Origin: Patiriisocius marinus
GTDB lineage: Bacteria; Bacteroidota; Bacteroidia; Flavobacteriales; Flavobacteriaceae
Length of the DNA stretch: 64,000 nucleotides
Direction: 5' to 3'
NCBI RefSeq assembly: GCF_008974325.1
Contig: NZ_BKCG01000001.1
Coordinates: forward strand, 496,001-560,000
Positions 45,725 through 54,134 of the stretch are shown one piece after another. A program made the translations under genes and the position numbers. Position 1 is the first letter of the stretch. The number at the start of each line of letters is the position of its first letter. The notes beneath the pieces are model-generated. The model had not been told where the DNA came from. It made no database searches and saw only the letters and a list, made by a program, of their open reading frames with translations.

Positions 45725-47185
45725 ATGTTAAAACAGAATCTTTCTTTTAAATTATCTCAAAAGTTATCTCCACAACAAATACAGTTGATGAAGTTAATTC
45801 AACTACCTACGCAGGCATTTGAGCAGCGCATTTCGCAAGAAATGAACGAAAACCCTGCATTAGAAGGTGGTAAAGAGGAAGCTGAAAAGTTTGATGAAGA
45901 TATTAATGATGATTATCAAGATGATTATGACGACGGAACCGAAGTTATTGAAACTGACATAAATGTAGACGATTATTTAAGTGATGACGAAACACCAAGT
46001 TATAAGCTTTCGGCTAACAACTACAGTGCAGATGACGAAGAAACGAATATGCCGTACGCATCAGGTATTTCATTTACACAACATTTAATGGCACAGCTTA
46101 ACACATATCGCCTTAAAGAAGATGAAAAAGAGATTGCTTTATTTTTAGTTGGCAGTGTTGATGAAAGCGGATATATCCGCCGTGAAATAGCTGATATCGT
46201 TGACGACCTTGCGTTTACACAAAACATATACACAACCAACGAGAAAGTACTTAACGTTCTTAAAAAAGTACAAGATTTAGATCCAGCAGGTGTAGGCGCT
46301 CGAGATCTACAAGAATGTTTATTGTTACAACTTGAACGTAAAGAACATACTCCATCAGTTACTTTAGCGATTGCATTATTAGATGATGCTTTTGAACATT
46401 TTTCTAAAAAACACTATAAAAAACTACTTGCTAAATTTGATATTACTGAAGATCAACTTCGTGATGCTATTCACGAAATTGAAAGTCTGAACCCTAAACC
46501 AGGGGGAACTATTTCAAGCGGTACTCGAATGGTTGAACACGTAGTTCCAGATTTTGCAATTAAAATTATTGACGGAAAGTTAGACTTAACCCTTAATGGC
46601 CGAAATGCTCCGGAATTACATGTATCTCGTGAGTATACTAATATGCTAAAAGGATACAAGGAGACTAAGGAAAAGTCTAAATCACAGAAAGATGCTGTAA
46701 TGTTTATTAAGCAGAAATTAGATGCTGCAAAGTGGTTTATCGAAGCTATAAAACAGAGACAACAAACCTTATTTGTTACAATGAACGCTATTATGCACCG
46801 TCAAGAAGCTTATTTCTTAACTGGTGATGAGCGTAACTTGAAACCAATGATTTTAAAAGATATTGCAGACACAATTAACATGGACATCTCTACCGTATCT
46901 CGTGTAGCAAATAGCAAATACGTAGACACACCTTATGGAACTAAACTCATCAAAGAGTTTTTTAGTGAATCCATGAAAAATGATCAAGGAGAAGATGTTT
47001 CTACTAGAGAAATTAAAAAAATTCTTGAAATCACTATTGGAGAAGAAAACAAACGCAAACCTCTAACTGATGATAAACTTGCTGGGATCCTAAAAGAGAA
47101 AGGATACCCTATAGCTCGTAGAACAGTAGCTAAATACAGGGAGCAATTAGACTTACCAGTTGCAAGACTTAGAAAAGAGATTTGA
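45725..47185 (+). CDS. rpoN: RNA polymerase sigma-54 factor
   Basis: The 486-residue protein has the Gln-rich region I (LSPQQIQLMKLIQLPTQAFE), an acidic stretch (about 45-95), the core-binding domain and the helix-turn-helix. The RpoN box ARRTVAKYREQL lies near the end (about 465-476). It directs RNA polymerase to -24/-12 promoters and needs AAA+ activators; none is encoded in this window. It shares a one-base stop/start overlap (TGATG) with the next gene. Confidence 0.96.
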   Translation: MLKQNLSFKLSQKLSPQQIQLMKLIQLPTQAFEQRISQEMNENPALEGGKEEAEKFDEDINDDYQDDYDDGTEVIETDINVDDYLSDDETPSYKLSANNYSADDEETNMPYASGISFTQHLMAQLNTYRLKEDEKEIALFLVGSVDESGYIRREIADIVDDLAFTQNIYTTNEKVLNVLKKVQDLDPAGVGARDLQECLLLQLERKEHTPSVTLAIALLDDAFEHFSKKHYKKLLAKFDITEDQLRDAIHEIESLNPKPGGTISSGTRMVEHVVPDFAIKIIDGKLDLTLNGRNAPELHVSREYTNMLKGYKETKEKSKSQKDAVMFIKQKLDAAKWFIEAIKQRQQTLFVTMNAIMHRQEAYFLTGDERNLKPMILKDIADTINMDISTVSRVANSKYVDTPYGTKLIKEFFSESMKNDQGEDVSTREIKKILEITIGEENKRKPLTDDKLAGILKEKGYPIARRTVAKYREQLDLPVARLRKEI

Positions 47186-47790
47186 TGAATACCTTTTTAA
47201 AAAGTGTCGCTTACATTATTCACCCTCTCTTTATGCCAATTACAGGTGTATTGTGCTATTTTTTCACATCACCTAGATTTATAGAACCACAGTTTATGAT
47301 AGCTAAGCTTATGGCGGTTATCATCATTACTATCTTTATACCAATTATTTCTTTCTTCCTTTTAAAGAATTTAAAGGTTATCAACTCTATACATTTAGAA
47401 AATGTCGCAGAGCGGAAATACCCATTAATGATACAAGTGCTTCTAATACTATTAATTTTGAAAATGGTTTTTAGAACCTATGATGATATTGAATTGTATT
47501 ACTTTTTTGTAGGAATATTATTTACCTCGCTGACAGCACTTTTCCTGGCACTATTTAAGGTTAAGGCTAGCTTACATCAAATGGCAATATCGGGAGTTTC
47601 AATGTTTTTGATGGGATTGAGCATACACTTTAACATCAATCTATTAATAGGAATTTCAATCTTCGCTATTTTAAATGGGCTTGTAGCAACTTCAAGACTG
47701 CATACAAACTCACATACAAATCCTGAATTAGTTATTGGCTTTTTTATAGGATTAATACCACAACTTGTATTGTTCCCATATTGGTTATAA
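47185..47790 (+). CDS. Conserved membrane protein downstream of rpoN
   Basis: The protein has 201 residues from ATG at 47185; the TTG just before lies inside the rpoN end. Six or so membrane spans are visible (for example IIHPLFMPITGVLCYFF and LVIGFFIGLIPQLVLFPYW). A conserved-looking polar loop LENVAERKYPLM and ATSRLHTNSHTNPELV suggest a binding site. The layout resembles membrane phosphatase-like proteins, but no complete PAP2 motif set is present. It is coupled to rpoN by a TGATG overlap. Its 3' end overlaps the convergent barrel gene by 6 bases. Confidence 0.75.
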   Translation: MNTFLKSVAYIIHPLFMPITGVLCYFFTSPRFIEPQFMIAKLMAVIIITIFIPIISFFLLKNLKVINSIHLENVAERKYPLMIQVLLILLILKMVFRTYDDIELYYFFVGILFTSLTALFLALFKVKASLHQMAISGVSMFLMGLSIHFNINLLIGISIFAILNGLVATSRLHTNSHTNPELVIGFFIGLIPQLVLFPYWL

Positions 47791-48516
47791 AAAATAGAAG
47801 AGTAATCCTAACTTCAACGTTGTTACATCAACAGCATCTCCTTGAGTAGTCACTGCATCAGTAAAGAAAGGATTTAAGCCATAATATGCGTAGAAGTTTA
47901 CCGTATTATACCCAAACGAAAAAGTCGCCCCTAAACGCAGTTTATCGAACTCAGGGATATCTGTTTGATTAATATTATTGTCTGTTTGCTTAAAACTAGA
48001 TTTATACCAATAAACATAGCCTAATCGTACTCCAGCATAAACGCGCCAAAAACGGTAGGTATCTGCAGTAGAAGATCTCCACCTAAATTCGAATGGAACT
48101 TCAAGACTTGAGGTACTAAATCTATTTCTATCATAATCAATACTTTCTTCATCAATAACTGTAAATATAGACTGCTCATTTGAATCTTCACCAATAAACA
48201 AAGTGTTACCATATTCATCAAACGATATCCCTAAACCAACAGCAACAGCTATATTACGCCTTTTATTTAAGGGCATATCGCGCAAATAACCAAAACTCAA
48301 TCCACCTGTTAAGCCGTTAGAGCGAGCATCGCCAGGTTTATTTAATAATAGATTATAAGTAACTCCAAGATAAAACTGATCTTCGCGGTATTTAGAATCT
48401 AGTATAGATACACTATCCTTTGAGATTGCAAAATCATTTTCATTAGGACTTTGAGAAAATCCATAAAAAAAGTAAAAAACAGCCAGAATTATTAATATGT
48501 GTTTTTTGTGAAGCAT
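47785..48516 (-). CDS. Outer-membrane beta-barrel protein (PorT-like)
   Basis: The 243-residue protein starts with a signal peptide (about 1-22, MLHKKHILIILAVFYFFYGF). It continues with alternating strands typical of the small outer-membrane barrel domain shared by PorT-type proteins: FYLGVTYNLLLN, GGLSFGYLRDM, IAVAVGLGISFDEYGN, VYAGVRLGYVYWYKSSF, and the end LKLGLLFYFL with a terminal aromatic residue. It is not the T9SS component PorT itself by sequence. The gene is downstream of exbD and may be co-transcribed with the Exb cluster (89-base gap). Confidence 0.75.
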   Translation of the reverse strand: MLHKKHILIILAVFYFFYGFSQSPNENDFAISKDSVSILDSKYREDQFYLGVTYNLLLNKPGDARSNGLTGGLSFGYLRDMPLNKRRNIAVAVGLGISFDEYGNTLFIGEDSNEQSIFTVIDEESIDYDRNRFSTSSLEVPFEFRWRSSTADTYRFWRVYAGVRLGYVYWYKSSFKQTDNNINQTDIPEFDKLRLGATFSFGYNTVNFYAYYGLNPFFTDAVTTQGDAVDVTTLKLGLLFYFL

Positions 48517-48605
48517 TGTATAAAGATACTTTATTTTAAAAAGCTATAAAACAAAAACGTCTTTCCTAAAAAGAAAAGACGTTTTAATAGTTACTTAGAA
48601 ATAGA

Positions 48606-49079
48606 TTAGTTTTCTAATTCATTCCCTGGAGAAGTGATATAGATAATTTTAACCATATTTAATTTTCTAAGTTCTTCTTTAATATCTGTTACAAGACCAG
48701 TGTTAGTTTCACCATCAATTTTAAGGGCAACAACAACACTATTCTGTAGTTCAGGAAGTAATTTCTGGCGTTCTTCTGTTAATGCAAATTGCAATGACTT
48801 TACATCAGCAAATTTATCACCTATTTGAATTTTACCTTCCGTACCATACTTTTCAGCATAGCGTGAACTTGGCTTTCCGGCATAGATATAAACAGAACGG
48901 TCCTTTTTAAGTTTCTCAACTTGATCAGCTTTAGGAAGCTCTTGTTTTACAAGCAAATTATCTTTTCTCAAAACGGTTACAACCATAAAGAAAAATAATA
49001 ACATAAATACAATATCTGGAAGAGATGCTGTATTCACCGCTGGTAACTCACCGCCTTTTTTCTTTTTAAACTTTGACAT
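48606..49079 (-). CDS. ExbD-type biopolymer transport protein (second copy)
   Basis: The 157-residue protein has one N-terminal membrane span with the proton-relaying aspartate (SLPDIVFMLLFFFMVVTVL, Asp22) and a periplasmic domain ending in MVKIIYITSP. It forms the stator channel with ExbB and passes proton-motive energy to a TonB-type protein. It follows the other exbD after 11 bases. The two differ in size and periplasmic part, so they may form a mixed ExbD pair. Confidence 0.9.
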   Translation of the reverse strand: MSKFKKKKGGELPAVNTASLPDIVFMLLFFFMVVTVLRKDNLLVKQELPKADQVEKLKKDRSVYIYAGKPSSRYAEKYGTEGKIQIGDKFADVKSLQFALTEERQKLLPELQNSVVVALKIDGETNTGLVTDIKEELRKLNMVKIIYITSPGNELEN

Positions 49080-49090
49080 GTGCTCTATTT

Positions 49091-49699
49091 TTATTTACCT
49101 GATTTCTTTGGCTCTGCTTCAGAAAGTTTCAAAGGAACCATATCTTGAATCTGCTTAATCTTATCCATAGCTGCATCCTCATTACCTTTGTAATCTCCTT
49201 CATCAAGAGCTTTCTTTACTTCGGTATATTTCCAGCCAAAAAGTCGTTGTGATTCACGATCTCTTAAAAAATTATATGCTGCTACTAATTCATTCTGTAC
49301 AGCTATATATGTTTTGTAATCAGTGTTTCTGTCATTCTGTACAGAAATCACCGCTTTGTTTGGATTATCTGAAGAAGCAGGGTCTCTCCTACCTTTGCAG
49401 TAGGTACAAGTTCCATCTCCACCATTATCTAAAAAAGCAATAGCTTCTTGTCGTAAATCTTTAAGATCCATCAATTCACTTTCAACAAGTAATTGATTGT
49501 CTTTATTAACATTTACAATAAAGATATTTTTTTCTTTAAATAAAGGAGGGTCAACATTATCTGGCTGATCCGGTGGCAATTGACGCGCAATCCCTTTATC
49601 CTTTTCAATAGTAGTTGTTACTAAGAAAAAGATAAGCAAAAGGAAAGCGATGTCAGCCATCGACCCAGCATTCACCTCTGGTGTTGCTCTTCTAGCCAT
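49091..49699 (-). CDS. ExbD-type biopolymer transport protein with a Cys insertion
   Basis: The 202-residue ExbD has the span MADIAFLLLIFFLVTTT (Asp16) and a longer periplasmic domain than usual. This domain contains a Cys98-Thr-Tyr-Cys101 pair (GTCTYCKGRRDPASS) in an insertion before ISVQNDRNTDYKTYI. The pair could form a disulfide in the periplasm. It sits 4 bases after the small membrane protein gene and 11 bases before the second exbD. Confidence 0.9.
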   Translation of the reverse strand: MARRATPEVNAGSMADIAFLLLIFFLVTTTIEKDKGIARQLPPDQPDNVDPPLFKEKNIFIVNVNKDNQLLVESELMDLKDLRQEAIAFLDNGGDGTCTYCKGRRDPASSDNPNKAVISVQNDRNTDYKTYIAVQNELVAAYNFLRDRESQRLFGWKYTEVKKALDEGDYKGNEDAAMDKIKQIQDMVPLKLSEAEPKKSGK

Positions 49700-49703
49700 A
49701 TTA

Positions 49704-50135
49704 TTATCTTGTTGTTAATTTTTTCACTCCGCTAAAAACCATTGAAGCAATAGCTAATATTGCCATTATGTAGAAAGCATAAAGTCCAGTACCAATCCAT
49801 TTAGATGTTTGAGCAGTTACTATCTCACCATCTTTTGTTAATGATTCTGTTCCTTCTGCAAGAACGTACGATATTACAACGATTAGTGCTACAGCACCAA
49901 TTGAAATAAGCGTTTTCTTAATATCTCCCTGAAATACTCCTTTAACTACAAAGACTAGTACTGCAAAGCATACAATAGCAAAGATTAAATATGCTACATA
50001 TAGTATCATATCTAGACCTTCTCCGCCACTGTCGCGAATAGCTTCATCACCCTTAGCAACTAGCATCCCCCAAAAGATGACACCGGCTACACCAAGAATA
50101 AGTGCTATAATTTTAGTTATTTTATGTAAAGCCAT
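49704..50135 (-). CDS. Small membrane protein inside the exb cluster
   Basis: The 143-residue protein has four hydrophobic spans (about 8-26, 43-65, 75-92 and 116-138). It has no known catalytic motif. Its place between exbB and the two exbD genes, with gaps of 18 and 4 bases, implies that it is made together with the Exb complex. Proteins of this kind occur in exb loci of other flavobacteria, but I know of no defined function; it may be an extra subunit of the stator. Confidence 0.75.
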   Translation of the reverse strand: MALHKITKIIALILGVAGVIFWGMLVAKGDEAIRDSGGEGLDMILYVAYLIFAIVCFAVLVFVVKGVFQGDIKKTLISIGAVALIVVISYVLAEGTESLTKDGEIVTAQTSKWIGTGLYAFYIMAILAIASMVFSGVKKLTTR

Positions 50136-50153
50136 TATTAGGTGGTTTTAATA

Positions 50154-50954
50154 TTATTTTTTGTTTTTGTAGTCTACTAGCATATCAATCAAAGTGATTG
50201 ATGCATCTTCCATACTGTTTACAATGCTATCAATTTTAGCAATAATGTAATTATAAAAGATTTGAAGGATAATCGCTACGATCAATCCAAATACTGTTGT
50301 TAAAAGTGCTACTTTAATACCACCGGCTACTAATGACGGGTTCATATCTCCAGCTGCTTCAATTTTATCAAAGGCAACAATCATCCCGATTACTGTACCC
50401 ATGAAACCAAGCATAGGAGCAAGAGCGATAAATAATGAGATCCAAGAAACATTCTTCTCTAATTGTCCCATTTGAACTCCACCGTAAGCAACTACTGCTT
50501 TTTCAGCAGCTTCGATGCTTTCATCTGCACGGTCAAGACCTTGATAGTATATTGATGCTACTGGTCCTTTAGTGTTACGACAAACTTCTTTAGCAGCTTC
50601 GATTCCACCACTGTTAAGTGCGTCTTCAACGTTCTGAGCTAATTTAGTAGTATTTGTTGTAGATAGGTTTAAGAAAATAATTCTCTCAATTGCCATTGCT
50701 AATCCTAAGATTAAACATAATAATACAATACCCATAAATCCAGGTCCCCCTTGGATAAAACGTTGTTTTGCAGCTTGGTGCCATCCTAGTTCTTCTGTGT
50801 CTGCTGATGCATCTTCATCTTGAACAAATGTCACAGTTGAAGCTTCAACTAATGAGTTAGTGTTTGTTGGCGCGTTTAATGCTGCAGCGTTTGCAGTTAA
50901 AGATCCCGCAAATACAAGTGCGGCAATTGCCATAATAGAAAATAATTTTTTCAT
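50154..50954 (-). CDS. exbB: ExbB/TolQ/MotA-family proton channel protein
   Basis: The 266-residue protein has a cleavable N-terminal signal (MKKLFSIMAIAALVFAGSLTANA) and three spans near 75-95, 165-190 and 205-235. The family motif ISLFIALAPMLGFMGTVIGM-type loop and GGIKVALLTTVFGLIVAI hold the conserved polar residues of the channel. It is the first gene of the exb operon. A promoter candidate lies just upstream (50992-51023). It powers TonB-dependent nutrient uptake in the outer membrane. Confidence 0.92.
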   Translation of the reverse strand: MKKLFSIMAIAALVFAGSLTANAAALNAPTNTNSLVEASTVTFVQDEDASADTEELGWHQAAKQRFIQGGPGFMGIVLLCLILGLAMAIERIIFLNLSTTNTTKLAQNVEDALNSGGIEAAKEVCRNTKGPVASIYYQGLDRADESIEAAEKAVVAYGGVQMGQLEKNVSWISLFIALAPMLGFMGTVIGMIVAFDKIEAAGDMNPSLVAGGIKVALLTTVFGLIVAIILQIFYNYIIAKIDSIVNSMEDASITLIDMLVDYKNKK

Positions 50955-51334
50955 TGCTATCGACTTAAAGTTTGATTTTAGTTTAAGGTTTTAAAGATAT
51001 AAAAATAATTATGTATTCAGCAAGAATATAGTGAATCCACTTACATTTATTTTAATTTAATATTTAGGTAACATTGGTAACTATTCATTTATAGCTATTT
51101 ATCGTCACATTTAACAAAACAAGATTTTTGCTAAATATCTCCTAATTCAAGCATAATAAGCACTCACATTATATGAATAGGTGATGAGAAAAACCTAATA
51201 AATGACAATTGCTCCCACACAACACCTCTATTTTACAAACACAATCAAATTACAAGCGTCCATATATTTATAGTTTTTTTTTAGATAATTGCTTTAAATA
51301 ATACCTAAAACTACCAATAAGTGTCTAAAATAAA
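50955..51334. other. Gap between exbB and tRNA-Ser
   Basis: It holds the exbB promoter candidate near its left end. The rest is AT-rich without a frame longer than about 25 codons and without repeats that I can see. Confidence 0.55.
50992..51023 (-). promoter_or_regulatory. Promoter candidate of the exb operon
   Basis: On the minus strand TTG (51023-51021), 21 bases, then TATCTTTA (50999-50992) approximate the Bacteroidota consensus. The last base of the -7 element differs. It lies 38 bases before the exbB start. Confidence 0.5.
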
Positions 51335-51365
51335 GAAAACCTACATTATAGTAATGTAGGTTTTC
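51335..51365 (-). terminator. Terminator of tRNA-Ser
   Basis: A perfect 14-base inverted repeat (51335-51348 with 51352-51365) around a TAG loop lies 5 bases 3' of the tRNA on the minus strand. Confidence 0.88.
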
Positions 51366-51369
51366 TATG

Positions 51370-51454
51370 CAGAAAGGAAGGGATTCGAACCCTCGATACG
51401 TTGCCGTATACACGCTTTCCAGGCGTGCGCCTTAAGCCACTCGGCCACCTTTCT
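51370..51454 (-). tRNA. tRNA-Ser (anticodon GGA)
   Basis: The 85-base class II tRNA has acceptor AGAAAGG paired with CCTTTCT, discriminator G as usual for Ser, D-arm GCCGAGTGGCTTAAGGC, anticodon stem-loop CACGC-CTGGAAA-GCGTG (GGA), a long variable arm, and T-arm GAGGG-TTCGAAT-CCCTT. CCA is not encoded. Confidence 0.97.
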
Positions 51455-51510
51455 AATTATTTGTGCAAATAACGGGAAAATAGTATTTTCAGAAAAAAGA
51501 TAACGTTGAA

Positions 51511-52545
51511 TTATAAATTCATTTCTCCTCTTAGAGGAGTTTCAAAAGCCGATTTAAAATCTAATATCTCATTTCTTCTTTCTAACAAATACATCAACTT
51601 TGCTAGTGCAGCTTCTGTAGTAATGTCCTTACCACTAATTACACCCATATTTTTCAACGCTACACTAGTTTCATAGTGTCCCATCGCAACACTACCTCCA
51701 GAACATTGAGTTACGTTAATTACAGGCACTCCTTTATCTAGCACTTCTTTTAGCAACTTAATAAACCATTTTTCAGTGGTTAGATTTCCACTTCCGTAGG
51801 TTTCCAGAATTAACCCCTTTATATTAGGGTAAGAAAACATATGCTTTATAGTTTTCTCGTTTATACCAGGAAACATCTTTATTAGTAATATATCCTCTGC
51901 TAATTCTGTATGAACTATTAACGGTAAATTTTCATTAGCAGGCAACAAAGCAGCATAATTAACTGAAAGATGCACACCACTTTCAGCAAGTGCTGGATAA
52001 TTTAATGATGCAAATGCTTCAAAATGCTCGGCATTAATTTTAGTTGTTCGGTTTGCTCTGTATAACTTATACTCAAAGTACAACCCCACTTCAGTGACTA
52101 CAGGCTTACCTTTTTCACACAATGCAGCTAATTGAATTGATGTAATTAAATTTTCTTTAGCATCTGTTCGCAAATCACCTATTGGCAATTGAGAGCCTGT
52201 AAAAATAACAGGTTTACTTAAATTCTCTAACATAAAACTTAAAGCACTTGCGGTATATGACATAGTATCACTTCCGTGTAAAACTACAAATCCATCAAAT
52301 TCATCATACCGTTGATCAATAACAGTTGCAAGTTGAATCCAGTACTTAGGATTCATATTAGAACTATCTATAGGCTCATCAAAACTATGTGTTGCAATCT
52401 CACAGTCTAAAAGATTTAATTCTGGGATGTGCTGTAATAGTTCATCGAAATTGAAATTACGTAACGATCCTGTTTCAAAATCTTTTATCATCCCAATGGT
52501 ACCACCAGTGTAAATCAATAATATTTTAGGAAATGATTGCGCCAT
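51511..52545 (-). CDS. ansA: Type I L-asparaginase
   Basis: The 344-residue cytoplasmic asparaginase has the nucleophile motif IYTGGTIGM (Thr13) and the second motif VLHGSDTM (Ser92-Asp93), where most relatives have Thr-Asp. QCSGGSVAMGHYETS near residue 280 matches the allosteric or inter-domain region of type I enzymes. It deaminates Asn to Asp and ammonia. It follows tatD after 12 bases and is probably co-transcribed. The Thr to Ser change keeps a hydroxyl group, so activity is likely retained. Confidence 0.93.
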   Translation of the reverse strand: MAQSFPKILLIYTGGTIGMIKDFETGSLRNFNFDELLQHIPELNLLDCEIATHSFDEPIDSSNMNPKYWIQLATVIDQRYDEFDGFVVLHGSDTMSYTASALSFMLENLSKPVIFTGSQLPIGDLRTDAKENLITSIQLAALCEKGKPVVTEVGLYFEYKLYRANRTTKINAEHFEAFASLNYPALAESGVHLSVNYAALLPANENLPLIVHTELAEDILLIKMFPGINEKTIKHMFSYPNIKGLILETYGSGNLTTEKWFIKLLKEVLDKGVPVINVTQCSGGSVAMGHYETSVALKNMGVISGKDITTEAALAKLMYLLERRNEILDFKSAFETPLRGEMNL

Positions 52546-52557
52546 AGTTATTGGGGA

Positions 52558-53322
52558 TTAAATAGAGAATATATCTTTTGAGTTTTGCGTTGTAATTTCG
52601 GCAACTTTTTCTTCTGAAATACTATAAATTTCTGCAACCTTCTTACAAATTAAAGCTAGGTAACTACTTTCATTTCTTTTTCCTCTATAAGGCACTGGAC
52701 TTAGATAAGGCGAATCTGTTTCTAAAACAATTTCTGAAAGTGGAATTTGATTTAAAAATGTATCTATTTTACCATTCTTAAAAGTTACAACCCCTCCTAT
52801 TCCCAATTTCATATTATAGCTTATAGCCTTGTGAGCCTGCTCTAAAGTTCCTGTAAAACAATGAAAAATTCCGAATAATTTTGGAGACTTTTCACTTTCT
52901 AAAACTTCAAAAACTTCATCAAAAGCATCTCTGCAATGAATTACAATAGGCAGTTTGTATTTTTTAGCTAATTGTATTTGATATCTAAAAGCTTCTTGTT
53001 GTATTCCTAATGTAGATTTATCCCAATATAAATCAATCCCAATTTCTCCAACACCAATAAAATTTCGGCATTTAAATTGAGATGTTACAAATTGAAGCTC
53101 TTCTTTGTAATTTTCTTTTACCGAAGTTGGATGCAAGCCCATCATTAAATGCACATTATCAGGATATGCTTTTTCTAAATCAAACATTGCCTCTGCATAA
53201 TTTGAGTCTATCGCAGGAATAAAAAAACGCTTTACTCCGGCATCGAGAGCCCTTTGCATCATGATTTCACGATCTTCATCAAAAGATTCGCTATATAGGT
53301 GTGTATGTGTATCTGTCAACAT
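52558..53322 (-). CDS. tatD: TatD-family metal-dependent hydrolase
   Basis: The protein has 254 residues from ATG at 53322, where the family start MLTDTHTHLYSE (His6, His8) lies; an upstream extension to 53385 would overlap the divergent protease promoter and is rejected. Other metal ligands are Glu in GVGEIGIDLYWD, His in VIHCRDA, His in FHCFTG, and Asp in ETDSPYLSP. TatD enzymes are DNases or deacylases for D-aminoacyl-tRNA-type substrates. It heads the tatD-ansA operon. Confidence 0.93.
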   Translation of the reverse strand: MLTDTHTHLYSESFDEDREIMMQRALDAGVKRFFIPAIDSNYAEAMFDLEKAYPDNVHLMMGLHPTSVKENYKEELQFVTSQFKCRNFIGVGEIGIDLYWDKSTLGIQQEAFRYQIQLAKKYKLPIVIHCRDAFDEVFEVLESEKSPKLFGIFHCFTGTLEQAHKAISYNMKLGIGGVVTFKNGKIDTFLNQIPLSEIVLETDSPYLSPVPYRGKRNESSYLALICKKVAEIYSISEEKVAEITTQNSKDIFSI

Positions 53323-53349
53323 TGCTGCAAAGCTAGGAATTTTGTTTGC

Positions 53350-53357
53350 TATCTTTG
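53350..53357 (+). promoter_or_regulatory. -7 promoter element of the retropepsin-like gene
   Basis: TATCTTTG fits TAnnTTTG. A TTG lies 25 bases upstream (53322-53324), too far for a good match. If used, transcription begins near 53364, so the coding start must lie after that. Confidence 0.45.
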
Positions 53358-53375
53358 TCAAAAAAGCGAGTGCAA

Positions 53376-53804
53376 TTGAGAGCATTATTAGAAGAAAAAG
53401 GATTTGACCGAGTACCTTTAAGAAAAATGGCCACGGGTCATTACTACAGTAAGGTTAAACTAAACGGTGTAAAAGCAATTTTTATAATCGATACAGGTGC
53501 TTCAACAAGCTGTATTGGAGAAAAATTTATATCGCATTTTTCTTTAACATCAGAAGAAAGCGATGTTTTAGCAGCTGGTGCAGGAGCGACAGGAATGAAA
53601 ACCAAAAGCACTGAAAACAATCTTCTTAAAATAGGGTCAAGAACAATAACAGATATGTCCTTTGTTATTTTTGACCTTTCCCATGTAAATGAAGCATTAT
53701 TGCAAGTGGACACTTTAACTACTCATGGGATTTTAGGAGCCGATTTTTTGAAAAATAAACGAGCAGTAATAGATTACGGACGAAACTGTATGTATTTAAA
53801 ATAG
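53376..53804 (+). CDS. Retropepsin-like aspartic protease
   Basis: This small protein (about 143 residues if started at TTG 53376; ATG 53427 is the first ATG) has a single aspartic-protease motif IIDTGAST and the second hydrophobic motif HGILGADFLKNK. Enzymes of this type work as homodimers. No signal peptide is seen, so it is cytoplasmic. The frame is open back to 53346, but those codons overlap the -7 element. It is divergent from tatD. Substrates are unknown. Confidence 0.8.
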   Translation: MRALLEEKGFDRVPLRKMATGHYYSKVKLNGVKAIFIIDTGASTSCIGEKFISHFSLTSEESDVLAAGAGATGMKTKSTENNLLKIGSRTITDMSFVIFDLSHVNEALLQVDTLTTHGILGADFLKNKRAVIDYGRNCMYLK

Positions 53805-53883
53805 CCATTTTAATTTTTAATAACAATCCTACAAACAATTACTAAACAGGTAAATACCCCTAAATAGCGTTTCGATTATAAAA

Positions 53884-54063
53884 ATGCGTAGAACCACGTA
53901 TATCTATGAGATTCAAATTTATTTACTTTACAATATGTTAAAGGACATAAATCATAACAACAATACATTTGGAACTGGAGGACGGGCTAATATTTATTTT
54001 TATATACTAGTTATATCTACAATATGTATTATCGCGCTAAATGTGCTGTCGATAATAATTTAG
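53884..54063 (+). CDS. Possible small single-span membrane protein
   Basis: A frame of 59 codons runs from ATG 53884; a second in-frame ATG is at 53935 (42 codons). The C-terminal half is one convincing membrane span (ANIYFYILVISTICIIALN, then VLSIII), preceded by a polar, Asn-rich part (MLKDINHNNNTFGTGGR). It ends 16 bases before a strong terminator hairpin, which suits a real short transcript. No homolog is known to me and chance is possible. Confidence 0.4.
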   Translation: MRRTTYIYEIQIYLLYNMLKDINHNNNTFGTGGRANIYFYILVISTICIIALNVLSIII

Positions 54064-54079
54064 ACATCTTTTAAAACAT

Positions 54080-54116
54080 AAAAAGCCCTTGTTAACTTTA
54101 TAACAAGGGCTTTTTT
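54080..54116. terminator. Bidirectional terminator
   Basis: AAAAAGCCCTTGTTA (54080-54094) pairs with TAACAAGGGCTTTTT (54101-54115). It ends the odhB transcript on the minus strand and any transcript of the small frame at 53884 on the plus strand. Confidence 0.92.
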
Positions 54117-54134
54117 AATTCTATTTATTAATCA

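Noticed and set aside
53323-53385. Longer start for TatD
   Set aside because: It would cover the divergent protease promoter, and the metal-binding HxH must lie near the N-terminus, which fits the start at 53322.
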